DNA of 64,000 bases. Origin: Pseudomonas turukhanskensis. Its GTDB lineage: Bacteria; Pseudomonadota; Gammaproteobacteria; Pseudomonadales; Pseudomonadaceae. The notes under the pieces were generated by a model. It was not told the origin of the DNA. It did no database searches and saw nothing but the letters and a program-made list of their open reading frames with translations. Shown in pieces: positions 16,502 through 24,922 of this stretch. The stretch spans positions 399,478 to 463,477 of the forward strand of contig NZ_BSFN01000003.1 of the NCBI RefSeq assembly GCF_027922365.1, written 5' to 3'. A program made the position numbers and the translations under genes. Within the stretch, counting starts at the first letter, position 1; every line of letters starts with the position of its first letter.

Positions 16502-18361
16502 ATGACTAGACAAACATTCAACCGCGCGTTGGCGGCCGGCACCTGTGGCCTGCTGCTGGCGCTTGGCGCACACGCCGCGCAAGACGTGCCAGGCCAGGAG
16601 GTCAGCAGTGCGCCTACGCGTACCTGGCAGCCGTTCTGGGGCAAGCGGGTTACCGGCTATTTAAAGGCCGCCGACGGCGCCGAGTTGCGTTATTCGGTGT
16701 TGCTGCCCAAGGGCGATGGCAAGTTTCCGGTGCTGCTGCGCTACAGCGGTTACGACAGCGGCAGCATCGGTGGCTCGGCCTACCTGGCGGACGATGAAAC
16801 CTTCTCCGTCGACCTGGATAAGCAGCTACTCGAGCAGGGTTATGCGGTGATGGGCGTGCAGGCGCGCGGCACCGGTTGCTCGCAAGGCACCTTCGATTTT
16901 CTCGGCCCGGATTACGGCAAGGACGGTCGCGCGGCGGTGGAGTTTGCCGCTAAGCAAGGGTGGTCCAACGGCAATGTCGGCATGTTCGGCTGGTCGTGGG
17001 CGGGCATGTCGCAATTGATGACCGCCTCCGAGCGCCCGTCCGGCCTCAAAGCTATCGCGCCTGGCATGGCCATGGGCGATGCCCGCAGCGACAGCTGGGC
17101 GCCGGGCGGGGTGCCGGCGCCGGAGTTTGTCACCGGCTGGCATTGGTACTTGAGCCAGCGTTGGGCGGCGGTGAAAGCCAGCGCCGAAAGCGAGCAGGAC
17201 CAACGCTGCCTCAAGCAGTTGGCGCAAAACGAAGTGGACGTGAAAAAGCACGCGCTTACCTATCAGATCATCCGCCACCCGTTGCGTGATGAATGGAGCG
17301 CGCAGCGCAGTATCCGCGACCGCACCCATCTGATTCAGGTGCCGGTGTTGTCCATGCAGGCCTGGCAGGACGAGGCGGTGATGGCCCGCGAAGGCTATTA
17401 CCACGAAACCATCAACCCCGAGCAGCTGTGGCTGGTGCAAAGCAACGGGCCGCACGATTTGTACGAGTCCCGGCACTACCGGAAAAAGCTGCAGGCGTTT
17501 TTCGATCACTTTGTGAAGGGCCTGGATAACGGCTTCGACAAACTGCCGCACGTGGAAATCTGGCAGGAAACGGCCAGCAGCGGGGCACGCGATGATCTGC
17601 ATGGGCTGAACGAACCCGCCAAACCGGGCTGGACCATCACCCGCGAGCGCTATCCGGTAGCGGTAACCCCGTTGACCTTCGCCCTGGGTGCCAAAGGCAG
17701 CCTGGTGGAAGGTGGCAAACCCAGCGGCGAGCCGGATCAGTACAACTACCCGGTTGCCGGGCCCGACGTGAATACCTACGAGGTGGACAATGCCTGGGGC
17801 GAGCAGAAGCCCGGTTGGAAAGACGGCAGCCTGGCGTACACCAGTGCACCGCTGACCCGCGACCTGGTCACCTACGGGCCGGGTAGCGCCGACCTGTGGC
17901 TGTCCACACCGCTGGGGCCTGATATGGACGTGCAGGTCACGCTCACCCAACTGCTGCCCGACGGCCAGGAGGTGTACGTGCAGCGCGGTTGGCTGCGCCT
18001 GTCGGCCCGCGCGCTGGATACCGAAAAGTCCACCGCCGTGCGCCCCTGGTTGCTGGACACCCCCGACAGCCTGTTGCCGCTGGAGCCGGATGAGCCGGTA
18101 CTGGGCCGCGTGGAACTGCGCCCGTTCTCCCACACCTTCCGCGCCGGTTCACGTTTACGCATCTGGATCGATGCGCCCGGCCGTACCGGTGGTTATGGCT
18201 TCGACACCTATGCGCTGGCCGCTCGCAGCACCTTGCTACACGACGCCGAGCATCCGTCGCAGTTGGTGCTGGGCGAGCTGGCCGGGGTGAAGGTGCCGGT
18301 GCCGCAACCGGCTTGCGACAGCCTGCTCAAGCAGCCCTGCCGGCCAGACCCGCTCAAGTAA
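16502..18361 (+). CDS. exported CocE/NonD-family alpha/beta hydrolase
   Basis: The 619-residue precursor has a signal peptide (1-26, ending AHAAQD) and a peptidase S15/CocE fold. Ser155 in MFGWSWAGMS is the nucleophile; QARGTGCSQGTFDFL precedes it as usual. A C-terminal jelly-roll (about 430-600) includes TYGPGSADLWLSTPLGPDMD and a PFSHTFRAGSRLRIWIDAPG strand. Family members cleave esters such as cocaine, acylated antibiotics, or X-Pro peptides. With a porin before it and an exported DUF3237 protein after it, a periplasmic role in opening an ester or amide nutrient is plausible. The substrate is unknown. Confidence 0.85.
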   Translation: MTRQTFNRALAAGTCGLLLALGAHAAQDVPGQEVSSAPTRTWQPFWGKRVTGYLKAADGAELRYSVLLPKGDGKFPVLLRYSGYDSGSIGGSAYLADDETFSVDLDKQLLEQGYAVMGVQARGTGCSQGTFDFLGPDYGKDGRAAVEFAAKQGWSNGNVGMFGWSWAGMSQLMTASERPSGLKAIAPGMAMGDARSDSWAPGGVPAPEFVTGWHWYLSQRWAAVKASAESEQDQRCLKQLAQNEVDVKKHALTYQIIRHPLRDEWSAQRSIRDRTHLIQVPVLSMQAWQDEAVMAREGYYHETINPEQLWLVQSNGPHDLYESRHYRKKLQAFFDHFVKGLDNGFDKLPHVEIWQETASSGARDDLHGLNEPAKPGWTITRERYPVAVTPLTFALGAKGSLVEGGKPSGEPDQYNYPVAGPDVNTYEVDNAWGEQKPGWKDGSLAYTSAPLTRDLVTYGPGSADLWLSTPLGPDMDVQVTLTQLLPDGQEVYVQRGWLRLSARALDTEKSTAVRPWLLDTPDSLLPLEPDEPVLGRVELRPFSHTFRAGSRLRIWIDAPGRTGGYGFDTYALAARSTLLHDAEHPSQLVLGELAGVKVPVPQPACDSLLKQPCRPDPLK

Positions 18362-18423
18362 TGCATGACGCCACCGAACGCGGTTCGGTGGCCTTACCTG
18401 TGTTTTCAAAAGGATGTGTACCG

Positions 18424-18984
18424 ATGACGACTCGCCATAAATTGCTGCTCGCCTTGAGCCTGACCTCGCTGCTTGGCCTGAGCACGGTTCAGGCCGACGA
18501 CCTGAAAGAAACCAAAGCCAACCGCGTGACCAATGAGTTGGTGATGCAGATTCACGTCAAGCTGGGCCCGGAGGAAGACATGGGGCAGGGCGCTGATGGC
18601 CACCGCATCAATTACCCGATTATTGGCGGCACCTTTGTCGGCAAAGGCCTGAAAGGCACCGTGGTGCCCGGAGGGGCAGATATGTCGGTGGAACGCGCCG
18701 ATGGCGTCACCCTGATTGAAGCGCTGTACCGCCTGAAAACCGATGACGGCCAGATCATCATCATTCACAACCCCGGCATCTGGCGGCCCAACGCAGACGG
18801 CCTGGCCAAACAGGCCAAGGGTCAGGAATTGGCCGAAGCCGATTACTACTGCCGCACCACACCCAGCTTCAAAACCCAACCGGGTAACTACGCGTGGCTG
18901 AGCGACTACGTGTATGTGGGCACCATTGATGATGTAAGCGATGACGAAGTGTTGATTGGCGTGTACCGCGTGGACGGGGCATAA
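18424..18984 (+). CDS. exported DUF3237-domain protein
   Basis: The 186-residue precursor has a signal peptide (about 1-24, ending TVQA). The mature domain contains LGPEEDMGQGADGHRINYPI and GGTFVGKGLKGTVVPGGADM, the recognised start of DUF3237 (UPF0311) beta-barrel proteins, then YYCRTTPSFKTQPGNYAWL. No biochemical function is firmly established for the family. Start 18424 is set by AAGGATG and the signal peptide. It follows the CocE-type hydrolase by 62 bases in the same direction, so it is probably co-transcribed. Confidence 0.8.
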   Translation: MTTRHKLLLALSLTSLLGLSTVQADDLKETKANRVTNELVMQIHVKLGPEEDMGQGADGHRINYPIIGGTFVGKGLKGTVVPGGADMSVERADGVTLIEALYRLKTDDGQIIIIHNPGIWRPNADGLAKQAKGQELAEADYYCRTTPSFKTQPGNYAWLSDYVYVGTIDDVSDDEVLIGVYRVDGA

Positions 18985-19000
18985 CCATCGGCCTGCCCCT

Positions 19001-19067
19001 GTAGGGTGTGCTTCGCGCACCGTTGCGCTACCCGTGAGACCGCAGTGGTGCGCGGAGCACGCCCTAC
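19001..19067. repeat. palindromic repeat family A, copy 5
   Basis: GTAGGGTGTGCTTCGCGCAC at 19001 with its inverted partner ending GCCCTAC at 19067. It lies just after the DUF3237 gene. Confidence 0.9.
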
Positions 19068-19140
19068 GAAGCGTATAACCGCGCACCTGCGTTATTCCTG
19101 GCCTATAGGCGCAATGCCTAAAAAGCATGTTTTTTATGCC

Positions 19141-19157
19141 TTTCACATCATGTGAAA
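19141..19157. promoter_or_regulatory. perfect 17-bp operator-like palindrome in AT-rich leader of tonB
   Basis: TTTCACATCATGTGAAA has perfect 8-bp arms around one base. It sits in an AT-rich stretch (about 19115-19240) unlike the rest of the window; AACATGTT (19177-19184) and TATATAA (19168-19174) lie close by. It does not match the Fur box expected for TonB systems. It is a candidate repressor site for tonB-exbB-exbD. The other bases between 18985 and 19367 hold repeat A and no gene. Confidence 0.6.
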
Positions 19158-19367
19158 ATAAAAATCTATATAAAACAACATGTTATGTTTTTAAATTCTT
19201 TTAAGTTATTAAAAAATGCTTAAAAGTTACTTTTTTAGATAAGCCCATTCCCCAATCATTGCCGCCAACACCGAAGACCGCTCTGCAATGGCCTTTTTGC
19301 CCTGTTGAGTGCTCGTTGGCCACCTCGCTCGTGGCCACCGGGAGCAAGCAATTCCAAGGAGTTTTAC

Positions 19368-20177
19368 ATGGGCAATGTTCAAACCGCGGCGACATCGCAG
19401 CGGCAGTGGCAGACACCGGCCAGCGCCGACCTGGTCGACCTCGGCCATCGTCATCGCGAGCCGTTGGCCCACAGCCGCCGGCACCATGTGGCGCCGGTCG
19501 GGGCACTGAGCCGTCGCGAGAAGCTGCTGTTGGCCATCCTTGCGGTGGTTGCTCACGGCGGCCTGATCTATTGGCTGAACCAGCACCCGACGCCGCCGTT
19601 GCCGGTGGTGCCGCCGGAAATTCCGCCGATGGAAATCGAGTTCACCCGGCCGGCACCGCCGGTGGTGGAGCCGCCGCCACCGCCACCGCCGCCACCACCG
19701 GTTGTTGAGCCGCCACCACCGGTTGTGGATGAACTGGCCGCCAAGCCTGCGCCCAAACCGATCCCCAAACCCAAGCCGACGCCACCGCCCAAGCCCGTAC
19801 CCAAACCGGTAGCGCCACCGCCGCCAACGCCAGCACCGCCACCTGTAGCGGCGCCGGCCCCGGTAGCACCGCCAGCGCCACCTGCGCCGGCCCCGGTTAC
19901 ACCGCCGTCGGCCAACGCGGCGTACTTGAAAAACCCGGCGCCGGAATACCCGTCGCTGGCCCAGCGTCGCGGTTGGGAAGGCACGGTGTTGCTGCGGGTG
20001 CATGTACTGGCCAACGGCAGCCCGGCCGAGATTCAGATTCAAACCTCCAGCGGCCGCGAGCTGTTGGATAACGCCGCGGTACAGGCGGTGAAGCGCTGGC
20101 AGTTCGTGCCCTCCAAGCAGGGCGATGTAGCCCGCGATGGCTGGGTAAGCGTACCCATCGGCTTCAAGTTGCACTGA
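19368..20177 (+). CDS. tonB: TonB energy transducer
   Basis: The 269-residue protein has a cytoplasmic N-terminal extension of about 55 residues, one transmembrane helix (LLLAILAVVAHGGLIYWL), a long proline-rich periplasmic spacer with poly-Pro, Pro-Lys and Ala-Pro runs (about 75-185), and a C-terminal TonB domain (NPAPEYPSLAQRRGWEGTVL, ending WVSVPIGFKLH). It transmits proton-motive energy from ExbB/ExbD to outer-membrane receptors. AAGGAG precedes ATG 19368. The extended cytoplasmic tail recalls Pseudomonas TonB1. exbB and exbD follow in the same direction. No TonB-dependent receptor gene is nearby. Confidence 0.92.
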   Translation: MGNVQTAATSQRQWQTPASADLVDLGHRHREPLAHSRRHHVAPVGALSRREKLLLAILAVVAHGGLIYWLNQHPTPPLPVVPPEIPPMEIEFTRPAPPVVEPPPPPPPPPPVVEPPPPVVDELAAKPAPKPIPKPKPTPPPKPVPKPVAPPPPTPAPPPVAAPAPVAPPAPPAPAPVTPPSANAAYLKNPAPEYPSLAQRRGWEGTVLLRVHVLANGSPAEIQIQTSSGRELLDNAAVQAVKRWQFVPSKQGDVARDGWVSVPIGFKLH

Positions 20178-20222
20178 CGTTTACGTACACACGAATTCAA
20201 GCATTACAGAGAGAGTTGAATC

Positions 20223-20930
20223 ATGAGCTTACTGGCCACATCCCCCCTCGAATCCATTGAAGCCGCGGTTATCTGGCTGCTGGTAGGTTTTTCGGTCATC
20301 ACCTGGGGCCTGGCCCTGTTGAAGGCCCTGCAGTTCGGCCGCCTGAAGCGCCAGGATCGCAAGTTCCAGAAGCTGTTCTGGGGCGCCTCGAGCCTCGATG
20401 GCGCCGCCGAGTTGGTAAATGCCCAGCCAGGCGCTGTGTCCCGCGTGGCCCAGGCCGGTTTCGGTGCCATTCAGGTTAACGAAAACGCGCAGGACCTGAG
20501 CCAGGCCATCAATCACCAGGACCGTCTGGAACGTGCCCTGCGTCAGCAGATTCAACGTGAGCGTCGCTCACTGGAATCGGGCTTGGCAGTGGTCGCCTCT
20601 ATCGGCAGCACCTCGCCCTTTATCGGCCTGTTCGGCACCGTGTGGGGCATCATGGAAGCGCTCAAGGGCATCAGCGCCGCCGGCTCGGCGAGCCTGGAAA
20701 CCGTAGCCGGACCGATTGGCGCAGCATTGGTGGCCACCGGTGTGGGTATCGCTGTCGCGGTGCCGGCGGTGCTGGTTTACAACTACTTTCTGCGTCGCCT
20801 GAAACTCAACTCGGCCGACCTCGACGATTTCGCCCATGACTTCTACAGCCTGGCGCAGAAATCGGCGTTCAAACTGATTCAACTGCCCGGTGGCAAAGCC
20901 GCTCCGCAAAAAGTGAAGGAGGCGTCGTAA
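20223..20930 (+). CDS. exbB: ExbB proton-channel subunit
   Basis: The 235-residue inner-membrane protein belongs to the MotA/TolQ/ExbB family. It has a helix at 15-40 (VIWLLVGFSVITWGLALL), a long cytoplasmic region, and two helices near 130-185 including SIGSTSPFIGLFGTVWGIM and GPIGAALVATGVGIAVAVPA. It forms the pentameric channel around ExbD that energises TonB. GAGAG precedes the ATG. The last base of its stop is the first base of the exbD start, so the two are translationally coupled. Confidence 0.93.
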   Translation: MSLLATSPLESIEAAVIWLLVGFSVITWGLALLKALQFGRLKRQDRKFQKLFWGASSLDGAAELVNAQPGAVSRVAQAGFGAIQVNENAQDLSQAINHQDRLERALRQQIQRERRSLESGLAVVASIGSTSPFIGLFGTVWGIMEALKGISAAGSASLETVAGPIGAALVATGVGIAVAVPAVLVYNYFLRRLKLNSADLDDFAHDFYSLAQKSAFKLIQLPGGKAAPQKVKEAS

Positions 20931-21331
20931 TGGCCTTTTCCACCCAAGACAGCGATGAAGTGCTCAGCGAGATCAACGTAACGCCGCTGGTGGACGTGAT
21001 GCTGGTGCTGCTGGTGGTGTTTATCGTCACCGCGCCACTGCTGACCAACGCCATCCCGATCAACTTGCCCAAGACCGAAGCCGTGGCGCCGGTGGAGCAG
21101 AAAGACCCGCTGGTGGTGAGCATCGACGGCGAGGGCAAGTTCTTTATCAACAAGGACGAGGTGCAACCGGACCTGCTGCAAAGCAACCTGGAAGCGGCCA
21201 AGGCCAAAGACGCCGAATTGCGCGTGCAACTGCAAGCCGACGAGACAGTGGACTACGGCCAGGTGGCCAAGGCCATGGCCTCGATTGAGCGGGCGGGGAT
21301 TACCAAGTTGTCGGTGATTACCGCGCGGTAA
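20930..21331 (+). CDS. exbD: ExbD proton-channel subunit
   Basis: The 133-residue protein has a short cytoplasmic N-terminus, one transmembrane helix (NVTPLVDVMLVLLVVFIV) whose aspartate is the expected proton-carrying residue, and a periplasmic C-terminal domain. It completes the ExbB-ExbD motor for TonB. The start overlaps the exbB stop by one base, with AAGGAGG just upstream. A terminator hairpin follows at 21348. Confidence 0.93.
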   Translation: MAFSTQDSDEVLSEINVTPLVDVMLVLLVVFIVTAPLLTNAIPINLPKTEAVAPVEQKDPLVVSIDGEGKFFINKDEVQPDLLQSNLEAAKAKDAELRVQLQADETVDYGQVAKAMASIERAGITKLSVITAR

Positions 21332-21347
21332 ACGAACTCAAGATTTT

Positions 21348-21387
21348 GGTCGCCCTTCTTCAGGCAGGGGCAGGGCGGCCGCTTTTA
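21348..21387 (+). terminator. intrinsic terminator after exbD
   Basis: GGTCGCCCT (21348-21356) pairs with AGGGCGGCC (21372-21380), allowing one G-U pair, followed by GCTTTTATT. It probably ends the tonB-exbB-exbD transcript. Just after it, CCCGGACCCTA occurs twice in tandem (about 21394-21418). Confidence 0.6.
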
Positions 21388-21441
21388 TTCGTACCCGGAC
21401 CCTAGCGCCCGGACCCTAAAACAGTTCTCGGAACTCCCCTC

Positions 21442-22062
21442 ATGACCACCACCCTCTATATCTCCCCCGGCGCGTGCTCGTTCGCTTCCCACGTTGTTGT
21501 GCATGAACTGGATTTGCCGATTCAGGTGGAGCGTGTGGGATTGCGTACGGCGGATTCGCCGATTCACCAGATCAACCCGCTGGGCCGTGTGCCTGTGTTG
21601 CAGTTGGACGATGGCCGGATCATCACCGAGAACAGTGCGATTTTGCCGTTTCTGGCGGACCTGAAGCCGGCCACCACGTTATTTGCGCCAGTGGGCAGTG
21701 TGGAGCGCGGGCAGATTCAGAGTTGGATTGGTTATCTGGCCTCTGAAGTGCACGTGGGTGGGTTTCGCCCGCTGAATCGACCCGAGCGTTACAGCGCTGA
21801 CGAGTCGGCGCACCCGGGCATTCGTGCCCAGGCGGTGGAGCAGCTCTACGCCGCCTTTGCGCATATCGACCGGCACCTGCAGAACACGCCGTTTCTGGTC
21901 GCCGAGCGCTACACCATTGCCGATGCTTACCTGGGCGTTTTCGCCGGTTGGGCAGGGCGCGTGGGTGGGCGTCTGGATGAGCTGCAGGCGCTGGCCAAAT
22001 TTCGTGAAGCGTTCAAAGAGCGCGCGGCGGTTAAGCAGGCGCTGGTGGCAGAGGGTTTTTGA
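21442..22062 (+). CDS. glutathione S-transferase family protein
   Basis: The 206-residue protein has a thioredoxin-like N-terminal domain (LYISPGACSFASHVVVHEL) with the cis-proline loop GRVPVLQLDDG and ENSAILPFLADL, which binds glutathione. An all-helical C-terminal domain follows, ending with PFLVAERYTIADAYLGVFAG. The serine/cysteine near residues 10-12 (GACS) fits the beta-class GSTs of proteobacteria. It likely conjugates or reduces electrophiles in the cytosol. It stands alone between the exbD terminator and a REP. Confidence 0.88.
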   Translation: MTTTLYISPGACSFASHVVVHELDLPIQVERVGLRTADSPIHQINPLGRVPVLQLDDGRIITENSAILPFLADLKPATTLFAPVGSVERGQIQSWIGYLASEVHVGGFRPLNRPERYSADESAHPGIRAQAVEQLYAAFAHIDRHLQNTPFLVAERYTIADAYLGVFAGWAGRVGGRLDELQALAKFREAFKERAAVKQALVAEGF

Positions 22063-22092
22063 CTGTACGAGTGACTGGGCGGCATTCCGATT

Positions 22093-22174
22093 GGTCGAGA
22101 ACCCTGGAAACGATTGCGCCGGTGAGTTGCCGCGATATTCGTTTGCAGGGTTCGCCAGCAAGCTGGCTCCTACA
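22093..22174. repeat. diverged REP-like element (family C)
   Basis: It begins GTCGAGAACCCTGGAAACG and ends TTCGCCAGCAAGCTGGCTCC-TACA. The arrangement matches the element at 54653-54735 (GTCGCGAACCCTGGAAACG, ending TAGCTCCTAC). It lies between convergent genes. Confidence 0.7.
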
Positions 22175-22183
22175 ACAACACCG

Positions 22184-23209
22184 CTAGCCGTTTTCTTCTT
22201 CGTAGCGGTCGAGGGTGTCGCTAGTAATGATGCGGCCCAGCTCGATCAGCTCCGGCGCTTTGTAGAACTCGAAAAACCGGCACGCCCGGCGCGGCACGTT
22301 CACCAGAATGTCCGGCGGATAGCCGGCAATCTTGTATTGCGCCAGCGACGTCTGCATCACTTCGAAACTCTGGTTCACCAATTCCAGCAACGATGCCGGG
22401 CTGCCGGTTTCGGCCACCCGCGAGCCGCTGGCCGAGTTCGGCGTGGGGCTTTCGTCTGGCCGAGGTGACGGCGCGGCGGCCGGCGGGTCGAGCCAGGGGT
22501 TGGGCTCGGCGGTCGCCGCTGCCTCCAACAACGCTGCCTCTTCGCCGGGCTCGGGCAGTTTACGCCGGAAGGGCATGCGCGAGCCCAGCGACCCCATCAA
22601 CCCATCGAGCTTGGTTTTGAACGCCGCCGGCCGTTCTATCACGGGCAACTGGTAGTGGCGCTGGCCATTGGCGTTGAGGTTGACCGCGACAATCAGGTCG
22701 CAGTGGCTAGATACCACCGGCACGATGGGCAGAGGGTTGAGCAGGCTGCCGTCCACCAGCATGCGTTTGCCCTGGATGACAGGGGTAAACAGACTGGGGA
22801 TCGCCGCCGAGGCGCGCATGGCCTGGTGCAGGTTGCCTTGTTGAAACCAGATTTCCTGCTGGAAGGTGAGGTCGGTGGCGACCGCCGTGTAGGGGATGCG
22901 CAGGTCTTCGATGTTGATCTCGCCGACCATCTCGCGAATGCGGCCGAACACTTTTTCGCCGCGAATGGCGCCCAGGCGAAAGCTCACATCCAGCAGGCGC
23001 AACACGTCGAGGTAGTCCAGACTTTCGATCCAGGCGCGGTATTCGGGCAGTTTGCCGGTGGCGTAGATACCACCGACCACCGCGCCCATGGAGCACCCGG
23101 CGATACAGGCAATTTCATAGCCGCGCCGTTCCAGTTCCTCGATAGCGCCGATATGGGCGTAACCCCGTGCGCCCCCTGCACCCAACACCAACGCCACACG
23201 TTTGGTCAT
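22184..23209 (-). CDS. patatin-like phospholipase (RssA-like)
   Basis: The 341-residue protein has the patatin oxyanion motif LGAGGARGYAHIG (9-21), the nucleophile elbow GCSMG with Ser40, and the catalytic dyad partner Asp153 in LVDGSLLNPLP. It is expected to hydrolyse acyl lipids. A proline- and alanine-rich segment (about 230-270: EAAATAEPNPWLDPPAAAPS and onward) interrupts the usual C-terminal region and looks disordered. Residues 285-341 form a C-terminal cap. There is no signal peptide, so it is cytosolic or membrane-associated. It is transcribed away from a small lipoprotein gene. Confidence 0.88.
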   Translation of the reverse strand: MTKRVALVLGAGGARGYAHIGAIEELERRGYEIACIAGCSMGAVVGGIYATGKLPEYRAWIESLDYLDVLRLLDVSFRLGAIRGEKVFGRIREMVGEINIEDLRIPYTAVATDLTFQQEIWFQQGNLHQAMRASAAIPSLFTPVIQGKRMLVDGSLLNPLPIVPVVSSHCDLIVAVNLNANGQRHYQLPVIERPAAFKTKLDGLMGSLGSRMPFRRKLPEPGEEAALLEAAATAEPNPWLDPPAAAPSPRPDESPTPNSASGSRVAETGSPASLLELVNQSFEVMQTSLAQYKIAGYPPDILVNVPRRACRFFEFYKAPELIELGRIITSDTLDRYEEENG

Positions 23210-23389
23210 CGCCTTCCCCTGATACTATCGCGCCCTGTGTTCAGCGGCGTTTGCCGACCATACGCGCGCAGGCGCCCGCCGCCAAGGCGAGTGCAGGTGC
23301 CGCTTCGCTAAGTCGCACTTTTTGCGCGCCGTGGCGTCTGAGCATTACGTGTGTTTACCCGTTGTTTTCTATCTTCTGGAGCAAATTGA

Positions 23390-23668
23390 ATGAAAGCCTG
23401 GATCTGCTTACCTCTGATGGTGCTGGCGTTATCCGGTTGCGCTGCAAAAACGGCTTACCGCGACAGTTGCGCGGAGCAATCCAACGCCGCCTGGCGCGAG
23501 TTGGACCTTGCCAAAGCCGAAGGTTTCGCCGGTAGCGTCAGCTACTCCAAAGCCTTGACCCTGCTGACCGGGGCGAAAACCTCGCAGCAATTCGAAGGCT
23601 ATGAAAGCTGCACCAAGAACGCCAAGAAAGCGCGCTTCTACATCAGCGAGTCCCGCGCCGGGCGTTGA
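23390..23668 (+). CDS. small lipoprotein of unknown function
   Basis: The 92-residue precursor has a type II signal peptide with lipobox LSGC, Cys17 being the lipidated residue, followed by about 75 residues containing two further cysteines (Cys27 and the Cys in YESCTKN) that could form a disulfide in the periplasm. The sequence AWRELDLAKAEGFAGSVSY suggests helices. I do not recognise a named family. The upstream gap from the divergent patatin gene (23210-23389) must hold both promoters. Confidence 0.75.
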   Translation: MKAWICLPLMVLALSGCAAKTAYRDSCAEQSNAAWRELDLAKAEGFAGSVSYSKALTLLTGAKTSQQFEGYESCTKNAKKARFYISESRAGR

Positions 23669-23690
23669 TTCTCAAACCACTGCGTCTCTC

Positions 23691-23771
23691 GTAGGGCGAA
23701 TATCCGCATCGCGGGTATCCGCCGCTGCGATCGCGAACGGCGGATATCGCCCGTGGCGATATCCGCCCTAC
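23691..23771. repeat. imperfect palindromic element (family F)
   Basis: GTAGGGCGAATATCCGCATC at 23691 and its imperfect inverted counterpart ending GATATCCGCCCTAC at 23771, with a second internal hairpin (CGCTGCGATCGCGAACGGCG). Only one copy was seen here. It resembles other dispersed Pseudomonas intergenic palindromes beginning GTAGGG. Confidence 0.8.
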
Positions 23772-23882
23772 GTTGAAGCTGTACGTTAAAAACAGCCCGC
23801 TACAAATCCAGCACAGCGATACAAGTTATTCCCATCTGCATCTCCCACTATCAGGTCCTACGTATCTGCTAGTGAGCGCCCC

Positions 23883-24305
23883 ATGGCTACGCCTGACTCT
23901 CGATCTCCCTTCACTGCCTGCGACTGGGCGTTGTTGTGGCTGCGCGTGGCCGGCTCGCTGCTGCTGTTGCAGGTTCACGGCCTGCCCAAGCTGCTGCAAT
24001 TCACCGAACAACTGAGCCTGATCGAAGACCCCTGGCACCTGGGCGCCAAGCTCACGCTCAGCCTGGCCATCTTCGCCGAAGTGTTGTGCCCGTTGCCGAT
24101 CATGCTCGGCATTTTTACCCGCCTGGCCTGCCTGCCGATTCTTGCCGTGCTGTTGGTGGCGCTGGTGTTTGTGCACCCCGAATGGAGCCTGGCCGAGGGC
24201 CAATTCGCCTGGTTGCTGGCGTTGGTGTTCAGCACGGTGTTCATCGCCGGGCCGGGTCGCATTGCGCTGTCTCGGCGTTTGCCTGCGGTGGTCTATCTTC
24301 AGTGA
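23883..24305 (+). CDS. DoxX-family membrane protein
   Basis: The 140-residue protein has four hydrophobic helices: WALLWLRVAGSLLLLQVHG, LTLSLAIFAEVLCPLPIML, CLPILAVLLVALVFV and FAWLLALVFSTVFIAG. The arrangement LRVAG...HGLPKL matches DoxX/DoxD-like inner-membrane proteins, some of which accompany quinone or thiosulfate oxidoreductases, though most are uncharacterised. It begins a plus-strand run with an ABM-domain protein, an amidohydrolase and YcaC, all closely spaced. Its role in that set is unknown. Confidence 0.8.
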   Translation: MATPDSRSPFTACDWALLWLRVAGSLLLLQVHGLPKLLQFTEQLSLIEDPWHLGAKLTLSLAIFAEVLCPLPIMLGIFTRLACLPILAVLLVALVFVHPEWSLAEGQFAWLLALVFSTVFIAGPGRIALSRRLPAVVYLQ

Positions 24306-24339
24306 CGGCCTGTCATTTTCTTGCAAGGGAACGTCGCGT

Positions 24340-24912
24340 ATGACGAGTGTGGAAGTATTTGATGAAGTGGTGACCCTGTTGGTCCGGCACCGGGTTAAAG
24401 CCGGCCAGGATGGGGCCTACGAACAATGGTTGCGGCGCACCATTGCCACGGCGCGCACCTGGCCGGGGCACCTGGGCATTGATGTGATGCGCGGGCACAG
24501 CGGCGGGCTCACATTGTTTACCTGCGTGCTGCGTTTTACTTCCACCGACTTGCTGCAGGCCTGGCTGGATTCCGAAGACCGTCAGCGCCTGGTGGCTGAA
24601 GCGGCGCCGCTGCTGGCCGACGGCGACCAGACCGAAATCAACGCCGACCGCGAGTTCTGGTTTACCCCGACAGAAGGCAGCACGAGCAAACCGCCACCAC
24701 GCTGGAAGCAAGCCTGCGTCACCTTTCTGGTGATTCTGCCGCTGAGCATGGGCGTGCCGCTGCTGTGGAAGCCGCTGTTCGCACAATTGCCATTTTTATC
24801 CGGTTACCTGGCCAGCAGTGTGCTGATCACCCTGAGCATTGTGCTGCTGGTGGTGTATGTCTTTATGCCGCGGGTAACGCGCCTGTTCGCGCCGTGGCTC
24901 AACAAAGCCTGA
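24340..24912 (+). CDS. antibiotic biosynthesis monooxygenase (ABM) domain protein with membrane anchor
   Basis: The 190-residue protein starts with an ABM-type dimeric alpha/beta-barrel domain (about 8-105: VTLLVRHRVKAGQDGAYEQW, then TCVLRFTSTDLLQAWLDSED). Two transmembrane helices follow (VTFLVILPLSMGVPLLW and SVLITLSIVLLVVYVF). ABM domains oxidise quinol- or heme-like substrates in known cases, but many have no assigned reaction. CAAGGGA precedes ATG 24340. The domain plus a two-helix C-terminal anchor is a recurrent proteobacterial arrangement of unknown role. The amidohydrolase gene begins 10 bases downstream. Confidence 0.8.
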   Translation: MTSVEVFDEVVTLLVRHRVKAGQDGAYEQWLRRTIATARTWPGHLGIDVMRGHSGGLTLFTCVLRFTSTDLLQAWLDSEDRQRLVAEAAPLLADGDQTEINADREFWFTPTEGSTSKPPPRWKQACVTFLVILPLSMGVPLLWKPLFAQLPFLSGYLASSVLITLSIVLLVVYVFMPRVTRLFAPWLNKA

Positions 24913-24922
24913 GGGTTGCCCC

